DNA from: Raphanus sativus
Lineage: Eukaryota; Streptophyta; Magnoliopsida; Brassicales; Brassicaceae
Assembly (NCBI RefSeq): GCF_000801105.2
Contig: NC_079516.1
Location: forward strand, 41,644,908 to 41,708,907
Direction of reading: 5' to 3'
Length of the DNA stretch: 64,000 nucleotides
Under the pieces are notes generated by a model. It was not told the DNA's origin and did not search any database. It saw only the letters and a list, made by a program, of their open reading frames with translations. Positions 11,341 through 22,289 of this stretch are shown in pieces (within the stretch, counting starts at the first letter, position 1; each line of letters begins with the position of its first letter). The position numbers and the translations under genes were made by a program.

Positions 11341-11363
11341 TTTTTTTTTTTGACATAAGGGCA
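11341..11363 (-). repeat. Micro-insertion with A tail, 15-bp direct repeats
   Basis: A 23-nt insert reads, on the minus strand, TGCCCTTATGTC plus about eleven A. It is flanked by direct repeats GCTTTTCTTGTTTTT at 11326-11340 and 11364-11378 (the last five T are ambiguous with the tail). It looks like a severely truncated retroposon. Confidence 0.6.
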
Positions 11364-11511
11364 GCTTTTCTTGTTTTTGCTGTTACGTCTTAGTATTTTG
11401 CAAAACTAATGAAATAACAGCAAAAACAAGCAAAACATTAATACATGATCAGTAACAAAACTTTAGTTCACTTCATTTTAATACGAACTTGACTGCTCGG
11501 TGAAAAGGCAG

Positions 11512-11728
11512 CAGAGGCGGCCCTTGGGCCAAGCCAAGGAAGCAGTGGCTTCCAGCTGTTTCATTATAAATATTATTTCGGCCAAATTTTAACAAAACCT
11601 CCCTGTAGTCTAGTGGTAAAACATGAAAGCTATAGACTTGCTTACACCAACCCAGGTTCGAATCACCACCAACACGGCTGTTTTTTTATAATTTGCTTCT
11701 GGTCCTGGTTTTTCTAGGACCGGCTCTG
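11512..11728 (+). mobile_element. hAT MITE with tRNA-like A and B boxes
   Basis: The ends are CAGAGGCGGCCC and GGACCGGCTCTG (inverted). A perfect 8-bp target duplication AAAGGCAG flanks the element at 11504-11511 and 11729-11736, diagnostic of hAT. Within the 217 bp are TAGTCTAGTGG (11606-11616, matches the pol III A box) and GGTTCGAATC (11655-11664, matches the B box), spaced as in a tRNA gene. The flanking sequence does not fold as a convincing full tRNA. Confidence 0.82.
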
Positions 11729-12084
11729 AAAGGCAGCATGGCATTGGTACCCATCATGAAATTGAACATATCTGACTTCTGTAACAATTACACATATCTC
11801 AGAAGTGCTGAAAAAGGCGACACCTTTTACTTTTATTTTGTTGTTTAAAGACACATTCCAATATGGATATCTATTGAATTTTTTTTTTAAGTTCAAATAA
11901 TTGTAATCATAGATTGTTACCAATCGACGATTAGCACTTTGTTATGTCTTCGTCAGGTCTACCAAGTTGCAATTTTATTAATTAAAACTGGCAGCGTGAT
12001 ACATAACAAACATATATATATAACTAAATCTTGCACAAACGATGAGTCGGGCCTGGTAATACTCCCATATCACCCACATATATC

Positions 12085-12284
12085 TTCCATCAAATATATT
12101 TTTTTAATTTTCTTAAAGGAACATGCAACATTTCTCGGTTACAAAAAAAAAACATGCTACATTCTTATGGTTATATATATGGTACGAAAAACTAAACCTA
12201 AATTAAAAAAAAAAGCAAAAGCAAAGGCGTGAGTGAGAAAAACAAGACGAAGGAGGCTTCTTCTCCAACTTCCTGGGAACAATA
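12085..12284 (+). promoter_or_regulatory. Core promoter and leader of NRT2 copy B, with a micro-insertion
   Basis: This region is paralogous to the sequence upstream of copy A. A TATA-like run (ttatatatat) lies at about 12171-12180 and the shared leader agtgagaaaaacaagacg follows. Relative to copy A it has an extra A-tailed segment at 12133-12150, about 150 bp upstream of the ATG and roughly 25-40 bp upstream of the TATA-like run. Confidence 0.55.
12133..12150 (+). repeat. Micro-insertion with A tail in the copy B promoter
   Basis: TCTCGGTTAC plus eight A is flanked by 13-bp direct repeats AACATGCAACATT (12120-12132) and AACATGCTACATT (12151-12163, one mismatch). Copy A has only one version of this repeat at the same place (about 38-50) and lacks an A run, so copy A preserves the empty site. 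Confidence 0.68.
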
Positions 12285-14884
12285 ATGGCTCACCGTGATG
12301 AAGAAGGATCTATTGGGACCTCCATGCATGGGGTCACCGCGAAGGAACATGTTTTCTCTTTCTCTGTCCAAGGCGAAGATGGCCTGTCTTCCCATAGCGT
12401 CCAGTCTGATGATCCAACGGCTGAGTTTGCCTTGCCGGTCGACTCAGAACATAAAGCAAAAGTGTTCAAACCATTGTCATTTGCGAAACCACACATGAGA
12501 GCTTTCCACTTAGGATGGATCTCTTTCTTCACTTGCTTTATCTCCACGTTTGCCGCCGCACCTCTCGTTCCCATCATCAGAGACAACCTCGATTTGACCA
12601 AAACTGATATAGGAAACGCAGGAGTCGCCTCCGTTTCCGGTGCCATTTTTTCAAGGCTTGCTATAGGAGCTGTTTGTGACTTGCTCGGGGCTAGGTACTT
12701 ATAGTGTTTCTACACTGCGTTTATATTTATATAAGAATTAGCTTAATGGTGAAACCATTTTGAATATAGTAATATCGATTACATATTGTTAGAACACATG
12801 CATTAGATATAGGATCCACCAATATGAACAATTGAAATCATGATGGGAATTAATTACATATCTCGTGACTTTCATAGTTTTAAGAAAGAAAGCTTACAAA
12901 CCTATTTATCCACATCCATTTTCAGCCAAACCTATTTATGGTCTTTTATGAGCAAAATTTTATGATCTACGTATACATCACATTTTCCACCGTTAACTTA
13001 AGTGGTCTCCCACTAAAAAAAATAAATCTACAATTTAATAATTAACCAATAAAATAAAACAGGTACGGAACGGCGTTTCTCCTAATGCTGTCAGCTCCAG
13101 CAGTGTTCAGCATGTCTTTTGTAGCTGACGCTGGGGGCTACTTATCCGTCCGGTTCATGATCGGTTTTTGTCTAGCCACCTTCGTGTCATGTTCATACTG
13201 GACCAGTGTGATGTTCACTGGAAAGATCATTGGACTCGTCAACGGATGTGCCGGTGGTTGGGGAGACATGGGAGGAGGCGTGACTCAGTTACTCATGCCG
13301 ATGGTCTTCCACGTCATCAAAGTCGCTGGAGCCACTCCCTTCACGGCATGGAGGATTGCGTTCTTCGTCCCTGGCTTTCTTCAGGTCATCATTGGGATTC
13401 TTGTGCTCACTCTTGGACAAGATCTTCCTGATGGGAACTTAAGTACTCTGCAGAAGAAAGGAGACGTTTCCAAAGACAAATTAACCAAGGTACTAATGAA
13501 GCAAGTAGATCACAGTAGTATATTCAAAATTAGTCAAAGTATATTTACTCTGAACCAAACCTTGTGACTTGACAACGAAAAACATAAGTAGTCCTCTCCG
13601 TTTGCTTCGACCATTCAATCTCTATATATTTGATCTACTACACCTGTGACATGCCTAAATTGAAACTGATATTTATTTGTTTGTGTACACATAAGCATTC
13701 CGGTTTTTCTAAACTCGATTTGTTTTGTTTTTTTAGGTGTTTTGGTATGCTCTGAGGAACTACAGAACATATGTCTTGTTCATTCTCTATGGATTTTCCA
13801 TGGGAATAGAAATGACCATCAACAATGTTATCTCAGAATATTTTTTCGACAGGTTTGCATTCGATTGCTTTATCAAATGTTAATATTCTAACGGGAATTA
13901 GTAGGAATTGTTTTTTTTGTTGGTTATTATAATTCTTATATTTTGTTTGTTATTGGTTTATAGATTCTAACAGTTTTAAAGAATATCCAAACATTGAAAT
14001 TTAATCAACTCTATGCATTGGCTTTCTTAAAGCTGTGAACTTTCTGCAAACTTAACATAACTCTATGCAAATTTAACAAATATCCAAACAATGAAATTTA
14101 ATCAACTCTGTTAAAATTCAAGCCTCACTAATCCCTTAATTTTCTTTTCAGATTTATGTATCTTCCATCAAGAGTAGCTTAACTTATTTTTTTGTTTACG
14201 TACATAAGGTTTCAACTTAAACTCCATACAGCCGGTATGATAGCAGCCAGCTTTGGTATGTCTAATTTCTTCGCTCGTCCTATTGGTGGCTTCGCATCTG
14301 ACATGTCAGCTAGGTTTTTCGGTATGAGAGGGAGGTTATGGACCCTTTGGATCTTACAAACTTCTGGTGGTCTTTTCTGTGTTTGGCTCGGCCGTGCTAC
14401 TTCACTCCCCATAGCAATTTTATCCATGATGCTTTTCTCCTTCGGGGTGCAAGCTGCTTGTGGGGCCATCTTCGGCATCGTTCCTTTTGTCTCGCGCCGC
14501 TCTCTAGGGATAATATCAGGACTGACCGGCGCAGGAGGAAACTTTGGGTCGGGTCTAACTCAACTGGCCTTTTTCTCTTCATCAAGATTCCATACTGCCG
14601 ATGGTTTGTCGCTGATAGGAGTTACAGCGATGATTTTTACGCTTTTGGTTGCGTTTATACATTTTCCACAGTGGGGAAGTATGTTTTTGGGACCAACAAG
14701 TGACGGTAGACAATCAAAGGAAGAGCATTATTATGCGGCGGAGTGGACTGAGGCAGAGAAGCTGCAAGGATTGCATGAAGGCAGCCTTAAGTTCGCAGAG
14801 AATAGTAGATCTGAAAGAGGCAAAAAGGCAGCTACGGACGGCGCCTCCACACCGCTAGAAAATGATAATCCGGCTGATGTTTAG
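12285..14884 (+). CDS. NRT2: NRT2-family high-affinity nitrate transporter, copy B
   Basis: Four exons: 12285-12694, 13063-13489, 13737-13852 and 14209-14884, joining in frame into 542 residues. It is a plasma-membrane MFS nitrate/proton symporter of the NNP family, with HGVTAKE near the start, [16 protein letters not shown] in exon 2 and [14 protein letters not shown] in exon 4. Introns have the same positions and phases as copy A but are compact (368, 247 and 356 bp). The last part of exon 1 is identical to copy A over about 255 bp, while exon 4 differs at many sites (for example [17 protein letters not shown] here against [17 protein letters not shown] in A). The C-terminus ends NDNPADV. 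Compact introns and an intact frame make this the more likely fully functional member of the pair. Expression and transport cannot be judged from sequence. Confidence 0.88.
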
Positions 14885-15466
14885 TCATGAAATATTGTTT
14901 TCATCTACTACATGTACACACGTACACATAAAATAAAGTGTTCTATATTAATCCAGGAGCACAATATAACTATATTTGAGTACGTGAGGCTTGATATATT
15001 CAAATTGAATTAAATTTACTTTCTGTGGCTTGTTTCTTGTTTTATATGAAGTTTTTTTCAAACTAATACATTGGGAACACGGTTTACTTTTTTATATAAA
15101 TCTGTATATGTCACAATTGACAAAAGTTAGTGTGTAGCTTGATTTTTTCAGGGCAAGGTATAAGAATCACTATTTTTACATTTTTTAACTTTGGGAAACA
15201 TAAAAATGAAACACAATTTAAAACTGAGTGAAAAACTCTGACAAAAAAGTACAAGTAGATTCGATTCACCTAGTACAAAGAGTGATTTAGGGTTTTTCAA
15301 AAGCTAAAAAACTAGTTTTGTCTGAGTATTTTGCAAAAACTAACGTAATAACTGCTCAAACAAGAATATTTATAAATGATGATGAATAAGAAAACAGTGG
15401 CTCACTCAACATTGGAAAATTACAAGATCCTTTTACAAATTTGAATGCCCAGTCTTCAGTAAAAAT
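14885..15466. other. Intergenic flank of copy B
   Basis: There is no gene. Segments resemble the flank downstream of copy A, including the CTGTGGCTTGTTTCTTG region near 15030 and the TGAGTATTTTGCAAAAACTAACG stretch near 15325, supporting duplication of a unit larger than the gene. Confidence 0.45.
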
Positions 15467-15622
15467 GCAGCATGTCTTTTGTAGCTGACACTGGTAGTAA
15501 CTTAGCCGTCCAATTCATGATCGGTTTTTGTCTAGCTTTCGTGCCATGTCAGTACTGGATCTGCGAGATGTTCAATCGACTCGTCAACGGATATGCCGGT
15601 GGTTGGGGACACATGGGAGGAG
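15467..15622 (+). pseudogene. NRT2 exon-2 remnant
   Basis: About 155 bp match part of NRT2 exon 2 (AGCATGTCTTTTGTAGCTGA onward, translating [16 protein letters not shown], and ending GGWGHMGG). Relative to copy B it has lost 3 bp within LATFV and 12 bp covering GKIIG, and carries substitutions such as D to H in the signature. QYW resembles NRT2.6 rather than copies A and B. No other exon is found around it, so it is a relic of a third tandem copy or of an incomplete duplication. Confidence 0.8.
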
Positions 15623-16714
15623 ATAGAGGTGTCAAATACAACGCCCATTTGGACTGTCTACATGGACCATTTTTTTTGGTATAACTGGTTGTTCCGTAAT
15701 GAACAACGGTGCGAAAAATGTCTTGACCAGTATAGTTAGTTTTTTCTTTTAACGCCTGATTATGTTATTACAATAATGAAAAATATTACATAGACGATTC
15801 TACAGCCGATAATTTTACCACTATATACGAATAAACGTTGACTGCGTTACTCCAATTTATTCTATGAGATCAATGTTTAATGATATACCATGTATCATGC
15901 TGAAGACTTCTTGTAATCCTTTTATTTCTATAATCTGTATAATTTACGTTTTCTGAAATTTAAACCTCAGATTTACTGGTGTAGAAGCATTAAAGAACCA
16001 TTAGTCAAATCACTGAACTAATGGAACTTCCACACATAGTTATTTTTAATTATAATTTTTTATTAGTTTTCATAATTAATTACTTTTTGTTTTTAATTTA
16101 TCTATTTCACATTCAGATTAGTCACAATGATTTCTGTATTCATATTTACAATATCACAATAATTTATATATTGTATATTCATAATAGTTTGTTTGCTTCA
16201 TATACTTGTTTTGCGAAACAAACTATAAGTAACGCTCATTATTCAAACCCACACTTTGTAAAATTTGACGAATAAATACTTGCATTTTTTGGTTGAAAAC
16301 ATGGACTTCTATTGTTTCTATTTAGGGCAGACCCTGAATAGAGTCAACGGATGGTAGCAGCCGAAACTTAACATCATATTCATTATGATCTCGACTTCAG
16401 AAAAATAAAATAAAAAACGAGAGAGGAAATTTAGAAAGATGAGAGAAAAATAGATCAATTGTACAACTTGGCTATGAAAAGTGGAGGATGACGATGATCT
16501 GTACGGTCCATTAAATATATAAAGTATGGATTAGTTCATATAACTTATATAGGACCAAGTGGTTATCTTTTTATTGTGATCATAATTTGATGTGTACTTT
16601 GTCCCGCGTATCTTACGCGTTTGGAAGGTCAACGAACGTGGTATGGTTGCTCCACTTATTGCGTTGCCCCCACGACTCTTTATTTAATAAAACCGCAGAA
16701 ATCCGATGTTAACT
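15623..16714. other. AT-rich intergenic DNA
   Basis: I see no gene or bounded repeat here. The open frame at 16021-16275 is low-complexity AT sequence without recognisable protein features. Confidence 0.5.
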
Positions 16715-16733
16715 AAAGTCCGGTATTATAATA

Positions 16734-17573
16734 CTAACAAAAAGTTTCTGACTTTCTCTTTCTAGACTTTTCCTCTGTCTTTTCTCTTCAACCACCTCTG
16801 TTTTGCGACTTTATTTCCGGCCAGCGATTCCGACTTCTCTAACCGCCGCCGGTCCGGTCTCAGCTTTAATTTTTTCTTTTTTTCTTTTTTCTTTGTCTTG
16901 TCTTAGTTTACGGCCATGTCCCCTCTTCTTAGATGGTGGTCCGCCGTCGGTTTCCCGGGACACGTAGGCTCACGCTCCGTTTGTCGCCGGCGTATGCTTC
17001 TGGGGCCGTACCGTTCCCGCCTTTGGTATTGGTCGCCGGCTTCTGTCTCCCAAGGATGTGTTCGGGCTGAGAGTGGAGTGATTTGTTACGGTGGTTGGGG
17101 GCTGAATTCGGAGGAATTCTTGGCGGCGCCGGTGGTAACTCTCTGAAGATCGAGCCCAGGTTGCATGCCGATGATTTCTTTACCTCTAATATTTGTCGTT
17201 GGAGGTAGAATCGGAGGCCTTTGGTGTTCTCCCGGTGATTCCGGTGGTTTGGTTCCGTTTACGTCAGCGTCGATCTCCGTTGGGATGGAGTTGGTGATTT
17301 AAATCCGGTGAAGATGCGGTTGCGGCCCCGACGGCAAGCTCTAGCCGATCGAGACGACAAGGTTCCGGCGTCTGACACGCGTCTCCCCGCGGATCTGTGG
17401 TTTCTCCACGTGGGAGATGAGGTGGGCTGAACGGTGGTTGTTGGGCTCGGATTTTTTCTTTTGGGCTTGAGGTTTGCTTTGTCTCGTGGACTTGTAGTCT
17501 GGTATATTTGGGCATGGGTTTGGACCTTTGTAATTTACTCTTTTTAATATATATATTTCAGATGGCAAAAAAA
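16734..17573 (+). mobile_element. LINE-like retroposon with target duplication and A tail
   Basis: An 840-bp unit is unusually GC-rich for its surroundings. It ends in TTTTAATATATATATTTCAGATGGC followed by about ten A, and is flanked by a 19-bp duplication beginning AAAGTCCGGTATTATAAT (16715-16733 and 17574-17592). This is the signature of target-primed reverse transcription. The only long frame (16916-17146, 76 residues) has no recognisable domain, and no reverse transcriptase is present. It is probably a non-autonomous or internally deleted LINE derivative; a retroposed transcript of another kind cannot be excluded. Confidence 0.72.
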
Positions 17574-17592
17574 AAAGTCCGGTATTATAATA

Positions 17593-18395
17593 TTATACTA
17601 ACGCTCAAACCGCAGAAATCTTGTCTTTCAGTGGCTTCCATTGCACAGGCCGCCAGCGTATAATTTGTTGTCTATTTTTAGTTTGTCTCGATTTATTTTA
17701 AATGTGATTTCTTTTTTATTTGACCACAAGTTTTAGATCTGAAAATCCGTATATTTCTCACGATGCTTAGACAGTGTTAAATTAACTCTGATTTGGAAAG
17801 CATATTCTTTCCAATAATAATCGAACCTGTGATGTATTAGATTTCTACTAGTTGATCACTTGATCTTATAGTTTTAGGAAAGAATTACATTCATCTATGG
17901 ATTTCTACTAGACACCAACTAAACATATTGTTCATTTCTTCGTATTTCAAATCTTGATTTATTTAGATACAAATTTACTTCAACAGAAAACATTGACATG
18001 AATCCCAATAAATATACGCTGATGCAATGGAAACCACTTAAACACAAGATTTCTAGAGGTACGTTTTCTGGTTAAATGTATCGATCAAGAGTATGTAAAT
18101 GCTATAATAACAGATAAATAACATTACACGATGCCTATTCCAATTAAGTCATAAGTAATCAAGTTTGTATTTTGTGGTACTGTATTAAATTGATATTTAC
18201 GCGTAATATATCATACAAAACAGGAGAATTTATTTAAAAAAAACAGGAGAATTTAGTTTACAAAAAAACAGGAGAGGTTTATTCATCAACTATCGCTTTA
18301 GCAAAATAATACATTACTTGTAATTAGTTATTTAATTATATTATATTATAATAATAATTTGAGGATAAGAAACTTTAGTTTAACTCACCAATGAA
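17593..18395. other. AT-rich intergenic DNA
   Basis: No gene is seen. Two adjacent micro-insertions near 18220-18275 are annotated separately. Confidence 0.5.
18233..18266 (+). repeat. Two serial A-rich micro-insertions at one site
   Basis: AACAGGAGAATTTA occurs at 18219-18232 and 18242-18255, separated by TTTAAAAAA. The core AACAGGAGA appears a third time at 18267-18275 after ATTTAGTTTACAAAAA. This reads as two successive short A-tailed insertions, each duplicating the target. Confidence 0.5.
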
Positions 18396-19661
18396 TCTAT
18401 ACTATTAAAGTACAAGCACATTTGGATTTTTTACTAAACATGCCCTTTCTTTAACTCACATTGCTTATTTCATTAAGGGTAATCAAGTAATATTAATAAC
18501 TCATTTTTATTGGGTTATTTTTTTTTGATTCAGCCCACTGCCCACATCATCTCTCTTGGGCTATTTGGGCTGATTAAGAAATCAGATCCAATTCTTATTT
18601 TTTTCCCTAATTCTAATAATTTATTTTCAACCATTCTTAATATTTTGTGTAGTAAACAAAAATTAATAACTTAATTATTATGTTTTTATTTTTAATATAA
18701 TTTAAGTATTCATAAAAAATTTGAATTTTTTCATTGAAAAGTATAAATCTTTACTAAAAGTATATATTTTTTTATTAAAAAATTAACCACATAATAAAAT
18801 TAATATATCAGAGTTATACTAACTTAATTTTCTAAACATAAATACTCACTAAACCTGGACGTTCGGATACCCATTCTGGTACGGATTGGTTCTTTCAGAT
18901 ATCGAGTTTTTCGGGTTTTAAAATTAAACCCCATTCGGGTTTTGAAATTAAACCTCATTCGGATATTATAAAATTTCGGGTTGGGTTCGAGTCGGGTCTT
19001 TCCGGGTCCGAGTGGATTCGGTTCTCATGCATAAGAACCTGCAAAATAACCAAATAACCAAAGTATCTAACGGGTTCAGTTATTTGTACTTAAAGTAACC
19101 AAAGTATCTGATTCGGTTCAAATTTTTTTATCCAAATTATTCAATAGTAACCAAAATATACATTTTATACAGTTTTTGGGTAAATTTTTATCCAAACTAT
19201 CATATTTTATCCAAAAATACTCAAAATTACCGAAAATAACTACTTTAGTTAACTTATAAAATTAATTAAAAAATTAAAATAATTATAAATATAATTATAA
19301 CATATATTTTTAGATATATTTCGGATATCTTCGGGTACTCATTTGGTTCTCGGTTCGGGTCGGATTCGGGACCGGTTCTTCGGATATAGCAATTTAGAAC
19401 TCATTCGGATATTTACCCCGGGTTTGATCGGGTTCGGGACCCTGATTTTTGGGTCGGTTTCGGGTTGGTTCTTCGGGTCCGAATATTGTGTTCTGGCCTA
19501 TACTCTTTTAAAATGAAACACGATAAAGAAAAATAAAAAAGCTTAAATCTTTTATAAAAAAAACAAATATATAAAAATATGACATTTACTAAATATTTGT
19601 CAATTTAAAAAAAAATAAAGGAAAATAAACCCGCGCTTTGAAAGCGCGGGTCAAAATCTAG
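18396..19661 (+). mobile_element. Non-autonomous Helitron H1
   Basis: The 5' end TCTATACTATTAAAGTA is preceded by A. The 3' end is a perfect GC hairpin (CCCGCGCTTTGAAAGCGCGG) followed by GTCAAAATCTAG and then T. These are the structural marks of a Helitron inserted between A and T. The interior has degenerate TTCGGGTTCGG-type stretches (18860-19490) and no protein-coding region. Confidence 0.85.
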
Positions 19662-22006
19662 TCTATACTATTAAAGTAGCTGACACTTTTGGAACTTGCC
19701 CCTGAATTTTTTTAGTAAATGCAAAACAGTTCTAATTATTTACAAAACTGCACATTTCATTAACTTTTTAATTAAAACGAAATGGGCTACCGAATTTGTT
19801 TCAATGGGCTTCAAATGTCTACTTAACCCATTTTCAATTTTTAAACTAACCCATTTAAATTCTAACCCTGTACCCTAAACTCTATTCTAACCCTAAACCA
19901 TATATACAAACCATCCAACCCTACGCTAATGCACTATTACAGTCAAAAATAATTTTATGAACCATAACTCAATTGAAATTAGTCCAATAGTAATACAAAC
20001 CTATTATTAGCGTTAACCTATAGTCACATATTTGTTTTGTAGACCATTCAGAAAAGCATCAAAAATATCCAAACCAAACAATGTCAATGATCAAATACAC
20101 GGTTTTGATTCCAATTGGAAGTTCGGGATATTTGTTTAAAATATAGCATTGAATATTCTCTCTAATAGTTCTATATTCTCTGTAATTGTTACCAACTATT
20201 AATTATCAGAATAACACAATATAGAAACAAATATTAAAAGATCTCTTGATTTAATGTCATCGATTCAAAAGTAGCAACATAAAAACAGAAATTTATTATA
20301 TTGTGGCTGCTTTACGGGATCATCACGCACAAAATCTCATATATGGTAACTAATTAATTAAATTTACCAATTTTTGAATCCTAAAAATAAATTCGATTAT
20401 CAAGCAAACCCGAAAAAGATCACCGAATATACCAAATTAATTCTATTTTCTAAATACTAATCCTAAAATATAGTGTAACAGTTAGGATTGAAGATACAAA
20501 TTATTATTTAAATTAAAAAACAAAAATACAATCAGTGTAAAATACGTCATAACGGGTTAAATAAATAAAATCATATTACAGGTTGGAATTATTTAGAGTC
20601 TTCAAAATTTGATTCATATTTAAAATAACAAAAATATTTCATATAAATAAATTTAAGATAAATTTCATAAAATTTTAAAATATATAATTTATCAAAAATC
20701 ATAATTTTTATTACGTAAAATAATTTTTCCAACAAAAAATATTTTTTCCAACAAAAATAATACCCACCATATCTTTCTGAAAAATCTTTCACATTATTAA
20801 TTATTTGAAAACATTTATTAAATTAAACCACAAAATAAAATCAAGTTGAAATAACAAATAATTAAATCAACGAAATCATAATACGGGTCTAAATTATCTC
20901 AAATCCTTAAAAAATAGTTTCATTTAAAATAAAAACTAAATCATATAAACTAAATTTAATAAAATTATAGAAAATATTTGAAATGCACAAATGAATTTTT
21001 CAATACAAGAGTGTTGAAAATATATAAAATATTTTATTTAAATTAAAAAATCAGTGTAAAATAATTTTAACTTTGGTTTAAATAAATAAAATCATATTAC
21101 GGGTTAGAATTATTCAGTTCTTAGCATTTTTGAAAATTTTGTTTCCTAAATGTTTATACCATATCTTTCCAAAAAATATTTCATGTTATTAATTATTTGA
21201 AAGCATTTATTAAATGAAACCTCAAAATAAAATCAAGTTAAAATAACAAATGATTAAATCAACAAAATCATAATACGGGTTTAAATTATCTCAACTCATT
21301 AAAAATAGTTTCATTTAAAATAAAAACTAAATCACTTAAACTAAATTTAATAAAATTATAGAAAATATTTTGAAACGTACAAATGAATTTTTTAATACAG
21401 AGAGTGTTGAAGATATAAAATATTTTATTTAAACTAAAAATCAGTGTAAAATAAGTTTTAACTTCGGGTTAAATAAATAAAATCATATTACGGGTTAGAA
21501 TTATTTAGAGTCTTCTAAAATTTAGTCATATTTAAAATAACAAAAATAAGTCATATAAGTAAATTTAAGATAAATTTCATTAAAAAAATAACATATATAA
21601 CTTATCAAAAATAATAATTTTTATTACGTAAAATAAATTTTCCAAATTTTTATGTCAAAACAAATTTTATGTCAAAAGTCTAATAACATGATAGGAACAA
21701 ATTTGTTTTGACATAAAATTACGATTCATTTAGAGTTTTGTAGAAATTAATTTTAAAAGTAACTGTACAAATTATTTTTCTGCAACTAATTGTAAGTTTA
21801 ATTAGTATAGATGTAGTCCCTAATAAAAAATTTAAATTTAACAATACCAAAATTTTGTATAGATTAAAACATGTTAGACACCTAAAAAAAACTTCTAATA
21901 ACAAAAAAAAAATTAATACACTTGATATATATATTATGTCAAAAAAAATTTGTTACAAAAAAATATTACGTAAAAAGAAAACATACCCGCCCTTTTCAGG
22001 CTCTAG
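19662..22006 (+). mobile_element. Non-autonomous Helitron H2, abutting H1
   Basis: A second 5' terminus, TCTATACTATTAAAGTAGC, starts at the base after the CTAG of H1. The likely 3' terminus is the degenerate CCCGCCCTTTTCAGGCTCTAG at 21986-22006, followed by T. The interior contains long direct repeats: the segment with AATCAGTGTAAAATA and AATAAATAAAATCATATTAC appears near 20530, 21045 and 21435. There is no coding region. The 3' end is less certain than the 5' end because its hairpin is imperfect. Confidence 0.65.
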
Positions 22007-22143
22007 TATACTATTAAGAGACAGAGATAATTGAATATGAACAATATATGAATTATCTTATTGAAGATGATTACAAGAAGTCTTTATATAAAAGTACACA
22101 GAAGTAATAAGTGAAAGCTGTATTTAATACAAATTATATATAT
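22007..22143. other. Short spacer next to the Helitron pair
   Basis: AT-rich spacer without a gene. Confidence 0.4.
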
Positions 22144-22289
22144 TGCAATATGCTTTTTCTTTCCTATCAAAATTTTCAAATATGCAATTTCAATCCGTTT
22201 CTTCCACTGTCTTCGTTTCAAGACAGTGGAAGAAACGGATTGAAATTGCATATTTGAAAATTTTGATAGGAAAGGAAAAGCATATTGCA
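22144..22289. repeat. Near-perfect 70-nt hairpin with an extra direct copy
   Basis: Arms 22144-22213 and 22220-22289 are reverse complements with one mismatch, separated by the six-base loop CGTTTC. The distal part of the right arm (GCATATTTGAAAATTTTGAT to AAAGCAT) is then repeated directly at about 22287-22322. The near-perfect pairing implies a recent origin. Overlapping frames on both strands come from the palindrome and are not evidence of a gene. Confidence 0.85.

Larger units (their letters stand above)
11164..11804. mobile_element. Foldback/MITE-like inverted repeat, interrupted by a hAT MITE
   Basis: The left arm (11164-11390) and the right arm (11395-11511 plus 11737-11804) are inverted copies: TTACAGAAGTCAGATATG on the left matches CATATCTGACTTCTGTAA on the right, and the arms meet near 11390 at the CAGCAAAAACAAG segment. 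The right arm is split by the hAT insertion at 11512-11728. No coding region was found, and the superfamily was not identified because I could not define a target duplication. Confidence 0.6.

Noticed and set aside
11606..11664. Functional tRNA gene
   Set aside because: A and B boxes are present, but the acceptor stem and anticodon arm do not fold convincingly, and the sequence lies within a hAT MITE.
16916..17146. Small protein MSPLLRWW... as a host gene
   Set aside because: It lies inside a retroposon with target duplication and A tail. The frame is short and unrecognised.
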